A stretch of 14,184 bases of DNA from positions 1 through 14,184 of the forward strand of contig JACZTW010000062.1 in assembly GCA_022573485.1 (NCBI GenBank). The letters are read 5' to 3'. Origin of the DNA: Planctomycetota bacterium (GTDB taxonomy: Bacteria > Planctomycetota > Phycisphaerae > UBA1845 > CAIVHJ01). The position numbers and the translations under genes are program-made. Shown here one piece after another: positions 1-6,352 of this stretch. Within the stretch, counting starts at the first letter, position 1; the number at the start of each line of letters is the position of its first letter. The notes under the pieces are model-generated. The model had not been told where the DNA came from and did no database searches. It worked only from the letters and a program-made list of their open reading frames with translations.

Positions 1-906
1 GATCAGTTCGGCTACTGCGTAGCGCTCAGCGGGACCACGGCCATCATCGGAACCTGGGCGGACGACGACAATGGCTTCAACTCCGGCTCGGCCTACCTCT
101 TCGACGCCAAGACGGGCCAGCAGATTGCCAAACTCCTGCCCGAGGACGGCGCGACGGGCGACTACTTCGGCGTGTCGGTCGCGATCAGCGGGGCCACTGC
201 CATCATCGGAACCTGGGCGGACGACGACAACGGCGAGCGGTCCGGCTCGGCCTACCTCTTCGACGCCAAGACGGGCCAGCAGATCGCCAAGCTCCTACCC
301 GACGACGGCGCGGCGCACGATTTGTTCGGCCGGTCCGTCGCGATCAGCGGCGCCACCGCCGTGGTCGGGGCCGTGTGGGACGACGACAACGGCACCAACT
401 CCGGCTCCGCCTACCTGTTCGACGTACTCACGGGCCAGCAGATTGCCAAACTCCTGCCCGACGACGGCGCGGAGGACGACAGATTCGGCCATTCCGTCGC
501 GTTCAACGGCACTACCGCCATCGTCGGGGCCTACGGGGGTGAGGATAACGGCGACGACTCCGGGGCGGCCTATGTCTTTGACACGACCACTGGCCAGCAG
601 ATCGCCAAGCTCCTGCCCAACGACGGCGAGCAGGAGGAGCATTTTGGCTGGTCCGTCGCGATCAGCGGCACCACCGCCATCGTCGGGGCACTCTTCGACG
701 ACGACAACGGCCCCGGCTCCGGCTCTGGCTACCTCTTCGACACCGCGACGGGCCAACAGATCGCCAAGTTGCTCCCCGAGGACGGCGCGGCGGTCAACTT
801 ATTCGGTGTCTCTGTCGCGATCAGCGGCGCCACCGCTATCGTCGGGGCCTACATGGACGACGACAACGGCGAATACTCCGGCTCTGCCTACCTCTTTGAT
901 GTTGCC
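1..906 (+). repeat. Tandem 159-bp coding repeat (six units visible)
   Basis: Equivalent codons (the residue three before the FG-G step: Asp-Gln-Phe-Gly and its variants) start at 1, 160, 319, 478, 637 and 796, an exact 159-bp period with no length variation. Units share long identical DNA stretches including synonymous sites; for example the segment coding AIIGTWADDD is nearly identical at about 38-70 and 197-229. The array runs off the left edge, so its full copy number is unknown. The exact periodicity and shared silent positions suggest recent duplication or gene conversion. Confidence 0.9.
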
Positions 907-1272
907 GGTTGTCCGGAGAATTCCGACGGCGACGGCAGGGTTACGATTTGCCATATTCCTCCCGGCAATCCGAACAACGCGCGCACGATTTCGATAGGCG
1001 CAAATGCCGTCCCCGCGCATCTGGCGCACGGTGATCACTGCGGGCCGTGTAAAGAAGATGAGGGCCTGCTCATGCGTGGCGGTGGCGATGCAGGCCATGA
1101 CCTGTGCCCGGCGGACCTGGACGATTCCGGAGACGTCGGCCCCGCTGATCTCGCGGAGCTCCTCGGGTCGTGGGGTCCGAACCCCGGCCACCGGGCGGAT
1201 CTGAACGGTGACGGCGAAATCGGCCCGCTCGACTTGGCCCTCGTGCTCGGTAACTGGGGCCCATGTAAGTGA
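1..1272 (+). CDS. FG-GAP beta-propeller protein with dockerin-like C-terminus (5' end missing)
   Basis: The frame is open from base 1, so the N-terminus and any signal peptide lie outside the window; 423 residues are visible. Residues 1 to about 303 are six tandem 53-residue units of the form FGxSVAISG-TAIVGA-DDDNG-SGSAYLFD-TGQQIAKLLP-DG, an FG-GAP/integrin-alpha-like propeller blade with an acidic DDDNG loop that probably binds Ca2+. Residues 314-350 form a Cys/His-rich module (TICHIPPGNP, then AHLAHGDHCGPC; C317, H318, H340, H343, H346, C347, C350). Residues 369-423 hold two dockerin-like EF-hand loops (D372-D383 and D400-D411), each followed by a LGSWGP or LGNWGP motif. That tail is typical of exported planctomycete proteins. 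The role is inferred to be extracellular or cell-surface; ligand unknown. A terminator follows at 1401-1426. Confidence 0.9.
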   Translation, partial: DQFGYCVALSGTTAIIGTWADDDNGFNSGSAYLFDAKTGQQIAKLLPEDGATGDYFGVSVAISGATAIIGTWADDDNGERSGSAYLFDAKTGQQIAKLLPDDGAAHDLFGRSVAISGATAVVGAVWDDDNGTNSGSAYLFDVLTGQQIAKLLPDDGAEDDRFGHSVAFNGTTAIVGAYGGEDNGDDSGAAYVFDTTTGQQIAKLLPNDGEQEEHFGWSVAISGTTAIVGALFDDDNGPGSGSGYLFDTATGQQIAKLLPEDGAAVNLFGVSVAISGATAIVGAYMDDDNGEYSGSAYLFDVAGCPENSDGDGRVTICHIPPGNPNNARTISIGANAVPAHLAHGDHCGPCKEDEGLLMRGGGDAGHDLCPADLDDSGDVGPADLAELLGSWGPNPGHRADLNGDGEIGPLDLALVLGNWGPCK

Positions 1273-1336
1273 AGAGTGAAGAGCGAACAGAAGCTCGCTG
1301 TGCGTGAGCGGGCGGCGGAAAGGGTCCATGTGCCGG

Positions 1337-1363
1337 TCGTGTGCCACTCCGGGAGGCACACGA
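1337..1363 (+). other. Perfect 9-bp hairpin downstream of the dockerin gene
   Basis: Arms TCGTGTGCC (1337-1345) and GGCACACGA (1355-1363) pair perfectly around a 9-nt loop. There is no T-run after it, so alone it is not an intrinsic terminator; it lies 38 bp before one. It may stabilise the mRNA 3' end or be a remnant of a small palindromic repeat. Confidence 0.45.
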
Positions 1364-1400
1364 TGGATTGGAACGGCGCGTAGCAGAGCGTGCCGCCGAG

Positions 1401-1426
1401 CCCGGGCATCGGCCCGGGGTTTTTTT
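1401..1426 (+). terminator. Rho-independent terminator of the FG-GAP/dockerin gene
   Basis: Stem CCCGGGC (1401-1407), loop ATCG (1408-1411), stem GCCCGGG (1412-1418), one G, then seven T (1420-1426). The all-GC 7-bp stem with a T-tract is a textbook intrinsic terminator on the + strand. It separates the first gene from the trp control region. Confidence 0.9.
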
Positions 1427-1607
1427 CGTCCGAAACACGTTGGTCAGGTCGCGCATGTCTCACGAATCGCAACAAACTCCAATCGACATGCACGCGTCCT
1501 TTGCACGTAACCGAAGGGAGACGGTCGTGCCCCATTTCACCCAGAGCGAGTTTTACCGGACTACGTAGCCGAGTTCCCTTCAACGTGAGGATTGTACCGA
1601 CTGGACA
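1427..1607. other. Intergenic spacer without recognisable gene
   Basis: No frame here looks coding. The only start-like site is a GGGAG followed by GTG near 1524, which opens a frame of 13 codons ending in TAG at 1566-1568; I do not consider it a gene. I see no further repeat or hairpin of note in this stretch. Confidence 0.5.
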
Positions 1608-1635
1608 TTGACTTGTGAGCGAATCGCTGTATGAT
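1608..1635 (+). promoter_or_regulatory. Predicted sigma70-type promoter of the trp operon
   Basis: TTGACT (1608-1613, five of six to TTGACA), a 16-bp spacer and TATGAT (1630-1635, five of six to TATAAT). The predicted transcription start is about 1642-1645, immediately before or at the ATG of the Trp-rich leader ORF. It is the best promoter match I found in the window and lies just upstream of the leader and trpE. Confidence 0.75.
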
Positions 1636-1646
1636 GATATCATCAT
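1631..1646. promoter_or_regulatory. Perfect 16-bp palindrome over the trp -10 box (candidate operator)
   Basis: ATGATGATATCATCAT is its own reverse complement. It covers five bases of the -10 hexamer and reaches the predicted start site, an ideal place for a repressor dimer. No regulator gene lies in the window, and I do not recognise the sequence as the operator of a specific family. Position and symmetry are seen directly; operator function is inferred. Confidence 0.55.
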
Positions 1647-1713
1647 GAGAATTGCATCTCGACGAGCTTGGTATTGGTGGTATTCACTGAACGGCGGGCC
1701 CCCCGTCTGGTGA
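1645..1713 (+). CDS. trpL: trp operon leader peptide (22 codons)
   Basis: A small ORF opens with ATG at 1645 and stops at TGA 1711-1713. It reads MRIASRRA, then W-Y-W-W-Y, then SLNGGPPVW. Three of four codons between 1669 and 1680 are TGG, and a fourth TGG is the last sense codon. Such Trp density just upstream of trpE is the hallmark of ribosome-mediated attenuation. There is no Shine-Dalgarno sequence, and the predicted transcript starts at or within three bases of the ATG, so it is probably translated leaderless. A stall at the Trp codons would leave GGCGGG (1693-1698) free to pair with CCCGCC (1745-1750) of the terminator. The peptide product itself probably has no essential function, but that is inference. 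Confidence 0.85.
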   Translation: MRIASRRAWYWWYSLNGGPPVW

Positions 1714-1743
1714 TCCACCAGCCATGCGCACGGAACATCGGAT

Positions 1744-1770
1744 ACCCGCCAAGCTTTGGCGGGTTTTTTT
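1744..1770 (+). terminator. trp attenuator terminator upstream of trpE
   Basis: Arms ACCCGCCAA (1744-1752) and TTGGCGGGT (1756-1764) form a perfect 9-bp stem with a GCT loop, running into seven T (1764-1770). It lies between the Trp-rich leader ORF and trpE, so it must be conditional for the operon to be expressed. The 5' arm can instead pair through CCCGCC (1745-1750) with GGCGGG (1693-1698), giving the antiterminator. GGCGGG can also pair locally with CCCGTC (1702-1707), a plausible anti-antiterminator. CTGGTG (1707-1712) and CACCAG (1716-1721) form another small hairpin. Confidence 0.85.
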
Positions 1771-1819
1771 GTGCCCGGACTCAATTAGCTGAAATTCGAT
1801 CATGTGACTGGAACCAACG

Positions 1820-3406
1820 ATGAAGCAGGTCATTGAAACGACGGGATCAGATTGGCTGGTGGTTCAGGACTCCTACGACGGACCTGTCAACGCCGCCGGC
1901 ATGTTCGCTCGCCTTACCGACCGTGGGGCGGCGCCGGGGTCGATCTTGCTCGAATCCGGGGAGCTCGCGCCGCTCTATGCCCAGCGGAGCTACGGCCTGT
2001 TTCGGCCGAGCCTCTGCGTGCTGGGCAAGGACGAGCGTTTCGAGATCCGCGCGCTGGATGATCGCGGCCGAGCGATGCTGCCGTGTGTGCGCGCCCGACT
2101 GCCGCAAACCGCCGCTGTTTCTCGCGAGGGCGACGGCGGACTGGAAGGGACCGTGAACTCGGATCGCGCCTTTGCTTCTTTTGAGGAACGGTTGCGCGAC
2201 AATCCAATCGTTGACGTCTTGCGAGCCGTTCTGCCACAACGTGCGCATTGTTACGAGGAAGAATCAGCAGCGATCGGTTTGTTCGGCTGTTTCGCCTACG
2301 ACTTCGTCCGGCAGTTCGAGGAAGTTCCTCCGCCGAGAGAGGATCGGCTGAACGATCCGGATTTCGTGTTTTATTTCTCATCGCGTCTGTTCGTGACGGA
2401 CCACCTCAATCAGCGAACTTCGTTCATGTCCGTTGTTCCCCGAGACGGCGCCGACGCTTTTCTCGGTGAAGCCGAAAATGACTTGCTGGCGATGCGTAAT
2501 GCCGTGAGTGAACAGGAAGAGACGCCGCGGCGCACTGCATCCGTCGGGCCGTTTACCAGCGATGTCTCGCGGCAGGTATTCTGCGAGAAAGTGGACTCGA
2601 TCAAACAGGCCATTGCCGCCGGCCAGGTGTACCAGGTTGTCTACGGCCGCATGCTGCAAGCGGATTTCACAGGAGACCCGTTCGCCGTTTATCAAGCACT
2701 CAAGCAGTGCAATCCGTCGCCATTCATGTTTTACATGCGAGATGAGCGCGGCGCGCTGCTCGGTGCCTCACCGGAACTGGCGGTTCGCGTCTCCAATCAT
2801 GAGCGCCACAGGAAAGTCGAAATCAGACCCATCGCCGGCACCAAGCCCCGAGGAATTGTCGCCGGGGCCATCGATCCGGACCTCGATGAACGCTTCGAGC
2901 TCGCCCTCAAGATCGATCCCAAGGAGTTAGCTGAACACACCATGCTCATCGATCTTGCCAGGAACGACATCGCCGGCGTCGCCAGGCCGGGAACCGTTCG
3001 ATTGGAAAAGGCCTTCGAAGCCGAGAAATTCTCACATGTGCAGCACTTGGTTTCGCAGGTCAGCGGTGTGTTACGCGACGGGCTCGACGCATTCGATGCT
3101 TACGTGGCGACCATGAACATGGGCACTCTGACCGGCGCCCCGAAACCCGAAGCCATGAAAATGATCTCGGAGCTGGAACAATCCGCGCGTGGTTTCTTCG
3201 GGGGAGGCGTCGGCTTTGTCACGGTCGGCGGGGAAATGGAAACAGCCATCGTCATTCGGGCGATGCGGACGACAAACGGCAAGGTATACATCCGCGCCGG
3301 CGCGGGGATCGTGGCCGACAGTGTTCCGCAGCGTGAATGGGATGAGACTGCCAACAAAGCCCAGGCCTGCATTCAGGCGCTGCGCGAGGTATCGGAAAAT
3401 GTCTAA
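1820..3406 (+). CDS. trpE: Anthranilate synthase component I
   Basis: TrpE (528 aa, normal family length) converts chorismate to anthranilate using ammonia delivered by TrpG, the first committed step of Trp synthesis. The N-terminal domain contains the feedback motif LLES (43-46) followed after ten residues by Ser57, matching the LLES-x10-S pattern of Trp-inhibited enzymes. The chorismate-binding domain shows PIAGTKPRG, DPKELAEHTMLIDLARND, HVQHLVSQVSG, GTLTGAPKPEAM and AGAGIVADSVP, all canonical. The chosen start has only a weak upstream Shine-Dalgarno (a TGGA stretch), but begins right after the attenuator and gives a complete N-terminus. The stop overlaps the trpG start by 8 bases, implying coupled translation. 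I prefer TrpE over PabB because of the operon and leader. Expected to be controlled both by attenuation and by allosteric Trp inhibition. Confidence 0.97.
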   Translation: MKQVIETTGSDWLVVQDSYDGPVNAAGMFARLTDRGAAPGSILLESGELAPLYAQRSYGLFRPSLCVLGKDERFEIRALDDRGRAMLPCVRARLPQTAAVSREGDGGLEGTVNSDRAFASFEERLRDNPIVDVLRAVLPQRAHCYEEESAAIGLFGCFAYDFVRQFEEVPPPREDRLNDPDFVFYFSSRLFVTDHLNQRTSFMSVVPRDGADAFLGEAENDLLAMRNAVSEQEETPRRTASVGPFTSDVSRQVFCEKVDSIKQAIAAGQVYQVVYGRMLQADFTGDPFAVYQALKQCNPSPFMFYMRDERGALLGASPELAVRVSNHERHRKVEIRPIAGTKPRGIVAGAIDPDLDERFELALKIDPKELAEHTMLIDLARNDIAGVARPGTVRLEKAFEAEKFSHVQHLVSQVSGVLRDGLDAFDAYVATMNMGTLTGAPKPEAMKMISELEQSARGFFGGGVGFVTVGGEMETAIVIRAMRTTNGKVYIRAGAGIVADSVPQREWDETANKAQACIQALREVSENV

Positions 3407-3992
3407 GCGCGTGCTGCTCATCGACAACTACGATTCGTTCGTACACATTCTGGCCGACGAATTTCAGCGCCGGCACTGCAACACCGACGTGTTTCGCAAT
3501 AACTGGCCCGCACAGGACGCACTGGCTCACATCGAGAGAACTCAGCCGGATCTGCTGGTTTTTTCTCCGGGCCCCGGCCGCCCTGAAGATGCGGCGCTGT
3601 GCCTGGCCCTGCTTTCGGAAATCCCTGACGAACTGCCCGTCTTTGGTGTTTGCCTGGGCATGCAGTGCATCGTGCATCATTTCGGCGGTCGCGTTGGACC
3701 TGCCGGCGAGGTCGTTCACGGTAAGCCCGCACGGCTTGACCACAGTTGTGCCGACCTCTTCGCGGGCCTCGATTCGCCCATACAGGTGGGCCGGTATCAC
3801 TCGCTGGTCGGGATCAACATCCCGGATGTTCTGGCAGTGGATGCCGATTGCGATGGTGTGGTCATGGCGGTGCATCACCGACAAAGACCCATTTGGGGCG
3901 TGCAATTCCATCCCGAATCCGTCCTGACTCCCTTCGGCGGAAGACTCATTGAGAACCTGCTGAAACTACTGGAGCGTCGCCATGCCGCGTGA
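3399..3992 (+). CDS. trpG: Anthranilate synthase component II (glutamine amidotransferase)
   Basis: TrpG (197 aa) hydrolyses glutamine and passes ammonia to TrpE. It is a class I glutamine amidotransferase: N-terminal LLIDNYDSF, oxyanion-loop SPGPGRPED, nucleophile in GVCLGMQ (Cys85) and the His/Glu pair in FHPES (His171, Glu173). I chose ATG 3399 because it yields the family N-terminus and overlaps the trpE stop by 8 bases; the longer open frame upstream is only trpE read out of frame. The 3' end overlaps trpD by 11 bases. The protein might also serve PabB for folate synthesis, as in other bacteria, but nothing here tests that. Confidence 0.97.
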   Translation: MSKRVLLIDNYDSFVHILADEFQRRHCNTDVFRNNWPAQDALAHIERTQPDLLVFSPGPGRPEDAALCLALLSEIPDELPVFGVCLGMQCIVHHFGGRVGPAGEVVHGKPARLDHSCADLFAGLDSPIQVGRYHSLVGINIPDVLAVDADCDGVVMAVHHRQRPIWGVQFHPESVLTPFGGRLIENLLKLLERRHAA

Positions 3993-4998
3993 GGCAAGTC
4001 GCACAAACGAAATATCAAGCCGAGCAGCCGGATGCGTTGATCTGGGCGAATTCGAGTACGTCCTGGGCCCGGATGCGAATTTGGATGAACAAATCGAATT
4101 TCTTGACAAGCTGAATGGCCTGTCCATCACGGGCGCGGAACTGGCCGCCATGGCCCAGTTAATTCGCTCGCGTTGCGTTCGAGTACGCGATGTGCCCGAG
4201 AATGCAGTGGATCTTTGCGGCACCGGCGGCGATCGCAGTGGAACGTTCAATGTTTCGACGATCGCATCCTTCGTCGTCGCCGGCGCGGGCATTCCGGTCG
4301 CCAAGCACGGCAACCGCGCCGTGTCGAGTAAGTGCGGCAGCGCGGACTGCTTGGAACAGCTCGGTATCTCTACGTCGTTGCAACCCGATGAGGCGGCCAG
4401 GATGATCAGGGAAGTCGGCATTGCGTTCATGTTCGCCCCGTTGTTCCACCCTGCTTTGGCACGCGTGTCCGCCGCCCGAAAAGCACTGTCGGCACGCGGC
4501 GAAAAGAGCGTGTTCAATATCCTCGGTCCGCTTGTCAACCCCGCTTTCGTCACTCGCCAAGCCGTGGGCGTATTTCGGGATGATTTAATCACCCCCGTCG
4601 CGGAGGCGTTGCAACTCCTTGGCGTACAAAGGGCCATGGTGTTCCACGGACAGGGCTTGGACGAAGTGACGCTCACCGGCGAAACACATTACGGGCGTTT
4701 GCACGATGGCAAGATCACCTGCGGCCGGCTCACGCCGGAAGAGCTTGGGTTTCGTCGCTGCTGTTTGGAAGACATATCCGGAGGCGATGCGACGGAAAAC
4801 GCCCGGCTTTGCCGAGGGATTCTCGAAGGGTCCGTCAAAGGCGCGCGGCGCGACATGGTGGTCCTCAATGCCGCAGTCGCCATTTCCATCGGCTCAACGA
4901 AGCGAGTCGAGCTGCGAGGATGCGTCGCGCTCGCCGCCGAATCAATCGACTCGGGTCGAGCTTTGGACACGCTCAAGACGGTTGTGGAGAAATCGTAG
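3982..4998 (+). CDS. trpD: Anthranilate phosphoribosyltransferase
   Basis: TrpD (338 aa) joins anthranilate to PRPP to give phosphoribosyl-anthranilate. Diagnostic motifs are present: CGTGGD (GTGGD 80-84, PRPP binding), TFNVST, VAKHGNR (KHGNR 108-112), SSKCGSAD and NILGPLVNP. The length is normal for a monofunctional enzyme, with no fused TrpG domain. A GGAGCG Shine-Dalgarno precedes ATG 3982, which lies inside the end of trpG. trpC starts two bases after its TAG stop. Confidence 0.97.
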   Translation: MPREASRTNEISSRAAGCVDLGEFEYVLGPDANLDEQIEFLDKLNGLSITGAELAAMAQLIRSRCVRVRDVPENAVDLCGTGGDRSGTFNVSTIASFVVAGAGIPVAKHGNRAVSSKCGSADCLEQLGISTSLQPDEAARMIREVGIAFMFAPLFHPALARVSAARKALSARGEKSVFNILGPLVNPAFVTRQAVGVFRDDLITPVAEALQLLGVQRAMVFHGQGLDEVTLTGETHYGRLHDGKITCGRLTPEELGFRRCCLEDISGGDATENARLCRGILEGSVKGARRDMVVLNAAVAISIGSTKRVELRGCVALAAESIDSGRALDTLKTVVEKS

Positions 4999-5000
4999 CT

Positions 5001-5771
5001 ATGTCAGACGTGCTCGCAGACATCATCCGGCACAAGATCACGGAGAATCGGCACCTGTCCGAGATCGATCGCCGCAGCCTGCGCCCGAGCGATCGTGATT
5101 TCGCCGGCGCGCTCCGAGGGCGATCGCTTCAGATTATCGCCGAACTCAAACCCCGCTCACCTTCGTCCGGCGCGCTGTGCGGTGACTACCAGCCTGATGA
5201 GATCGCCCGACGGTACGAGCAAGCTGGAGCGGCTGCGGTTTCGGTGTTGACTGATGAAACTTTCTTCGGCGGCCATCCGAGCCATTTGACACAGGCCAGG
5301 GCGGCGACCTCCCTGCCTGTGTTGCGTAAGGACTTCATCATCGAAGAGCGCCAAGTGCTCGAATCACGCCACATCGGGGCCGACGCCTGCCTTTTGATCG
5401 TGGGTGCGCTCGAACAGAGTGTTTTGCTCGATTTGAAGGCACAAATTGAAGATTTAGGAATGGCGGTGCTTGTCGAAGTACACGACGAGCGCGAGCTGGA
5501 TATTGCCGTGGGGACTAATCCAGCGATGATCGGCATCAACAATCGCAATCTTCACGATTTATCGATCGACCGGCAAGTCATACACCGCCTGTGTCCGCTT
5601 GTGCCCGATGGCGTACTGATCGTGAGTGAGTCCGGCATTACGACGCCGCAGGAGGTGCGCGAGCTGCCGCAACGCGTCAACGGCGTTCTCATCGGTACGG
5701 CTTTGATGCGCTCGAATGATCCCTCCGGCTTCATCCGGCAAGCGCTTGCCGGCCAGGAGGTGGCCAAGTGA
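5001..5771 (+). CDS. trpC: Indole-3-glycerol-phosphate synthase
   Basis: TrpC (256 aa) cyclises carboxyphenylamino-deoxyribulose phosphate to indole-3-glycerol phosphate. The TIM-barrel signature is complete: IIAELKPRSPSSG (Glu48, Lys50), VLTDETFFGG, LRKDF (Lys110), VLVEVHD (Glu159), IGINNRNL (Asn180) and SESGI (Glu210, Ser211). The spacing follows the Sulfolobus enzyme closely. ATG 5001 was chosen because a GGAGA lies about 10 bases upstream and it gives the usual N-terminus; the longer upstream frame overlaps trpD. The enzyme is not fused to TrpF. Its TGA overlaps the trpF GTG by 4 bases. Confidence 0.96.
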   Translation: MSDVLADIIRHKITENRHLSEIDRRSLRPSDRDFAGALRGRSLQIIAELKPRSPSSGALCGDYQPDEIARRYEQAGAAAVSVLTDETFFGGHPSHLTQARAATSLPVLRKDFIIEERQVLESRHIGADACLLIVGALEQSVLLDLKAQIEDLGMAVLVEVHDERELDIAVGTNPAMIGINNRNLHDLSIDRQVIHRLCPLVPDGVLIVSESGITTPQEVRELPQRVNGVLIGTALMRSNDPSGFIRQALAGQEVAK

Positions 5772-6352
5772 AGATCAAGATCTGCGGAATCACCAGTGCA
5801 GCCGACGCGCGAATGGCAGAATCATTGGGCGCCGACTACGTAGGGATCATCTTCGCCAAGGCCTCGCCTCGCTGTGTCGATCTTCCCGCAGCCGTCGCGA
5901 TCGCTGCCGGCCTGGCAACTGTACGGCTGGTCGGCGTATTTGTGGAACAATCCGTGGATGAGATCGAGAGGATTGTCGAGCGTGCCGGGTTGCACGCTGT
6001 ACAACTTTACCGCCAGCCAAAGAGGCCTCCCGAGGGCGCGGTGTACATTCTGGCGATTCGCGTCCGCGATCGTTCGAGTTTGAAGGCCATGGAGTCTTCG
6101 GCGCCCGACTACTTTCTCACCGACGCTCATCACGAGCAGGCCATGGGCGGTACGGGCCAAACATTCGAGTGGTCCCTTTTGCCGCGTCAACTCGACAAGG
6201 TTTTTCTCTCCGGCGGAATCGACGCCGACAACGTACGTGGCGCGCGGCAGTTGAATCCGTATGCGATCGACGTTTGCAGCGGAGTGGAATCTCGTCCGGG
6301 CATCAAGGACCAGGGCAAGCTGGAACAGTTCTTCGAGGAGGCCCGAGCATGA
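5768..6352 (+). CDS. trpF: Phosphoribosylanthranilate isomerase
   Basis: TrpF (194 aa) performs the Amadori rearrangement between the TrpD and TrpC reactions. The start is GTG 5768 within the GTGA overlap with the trpC stop, preceded by a perfect AGGAGG (5756-5761). Catalytic Cys6 sits in KICGIT. The general-acid Asp is Asp119 (FLTDA), placed like Asp126 of the Thermotoga enzyme before GGTGQTFEWSL. The phosphate-binding LSGGI and DVCSGVES motifs close the barrel. An ATGA overlap couples it to trpB. Confidence 0.96.
   Translation: MKIKICGITSAADARMAESLGADYVGIIFAKASPRCVDLPAAVAIAAGLATVRLVGVFVEQSVDEIERIVERAGLHAVQLYRQPKRPPEGAVYILAIRVRDRSSLKAMESSAPDYFLTDAHHEQAMGGTGQTFEWSLLPRQLDKVFLSGGIDADNVRGARQLNPYAIDVCSGVESRPGIKDQGKLEQFFEEARA

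Noticed and set aside
1..906. CRISPR-like array
   Set aside because: The regular repeats are 159-bp coding units without unique spacers and translate into propeller blades.
71..997. Second + frame over the FG-GAP repeats (Ser/Pro/Arg-rich)
   Set aside because: It is the out-of-frame shadow of the 159-bp repeats; the real frame gives canonical FG-GAP blades.
1524..1568. Small GTG ORF (13 codons) after a GGGAG in the spacer
   Set aside because: Too short, with no distinctive codons, and upstream of the predicted trp promoter; the Trp-rich ORF at 1645 is the far better leader.
1035..1784. Minus-strand open frame across the dockerin end, terminator and trp leader
   Set aside because: It runs through two strong terminator hairpins and a promoter and has no recognisable protein features.
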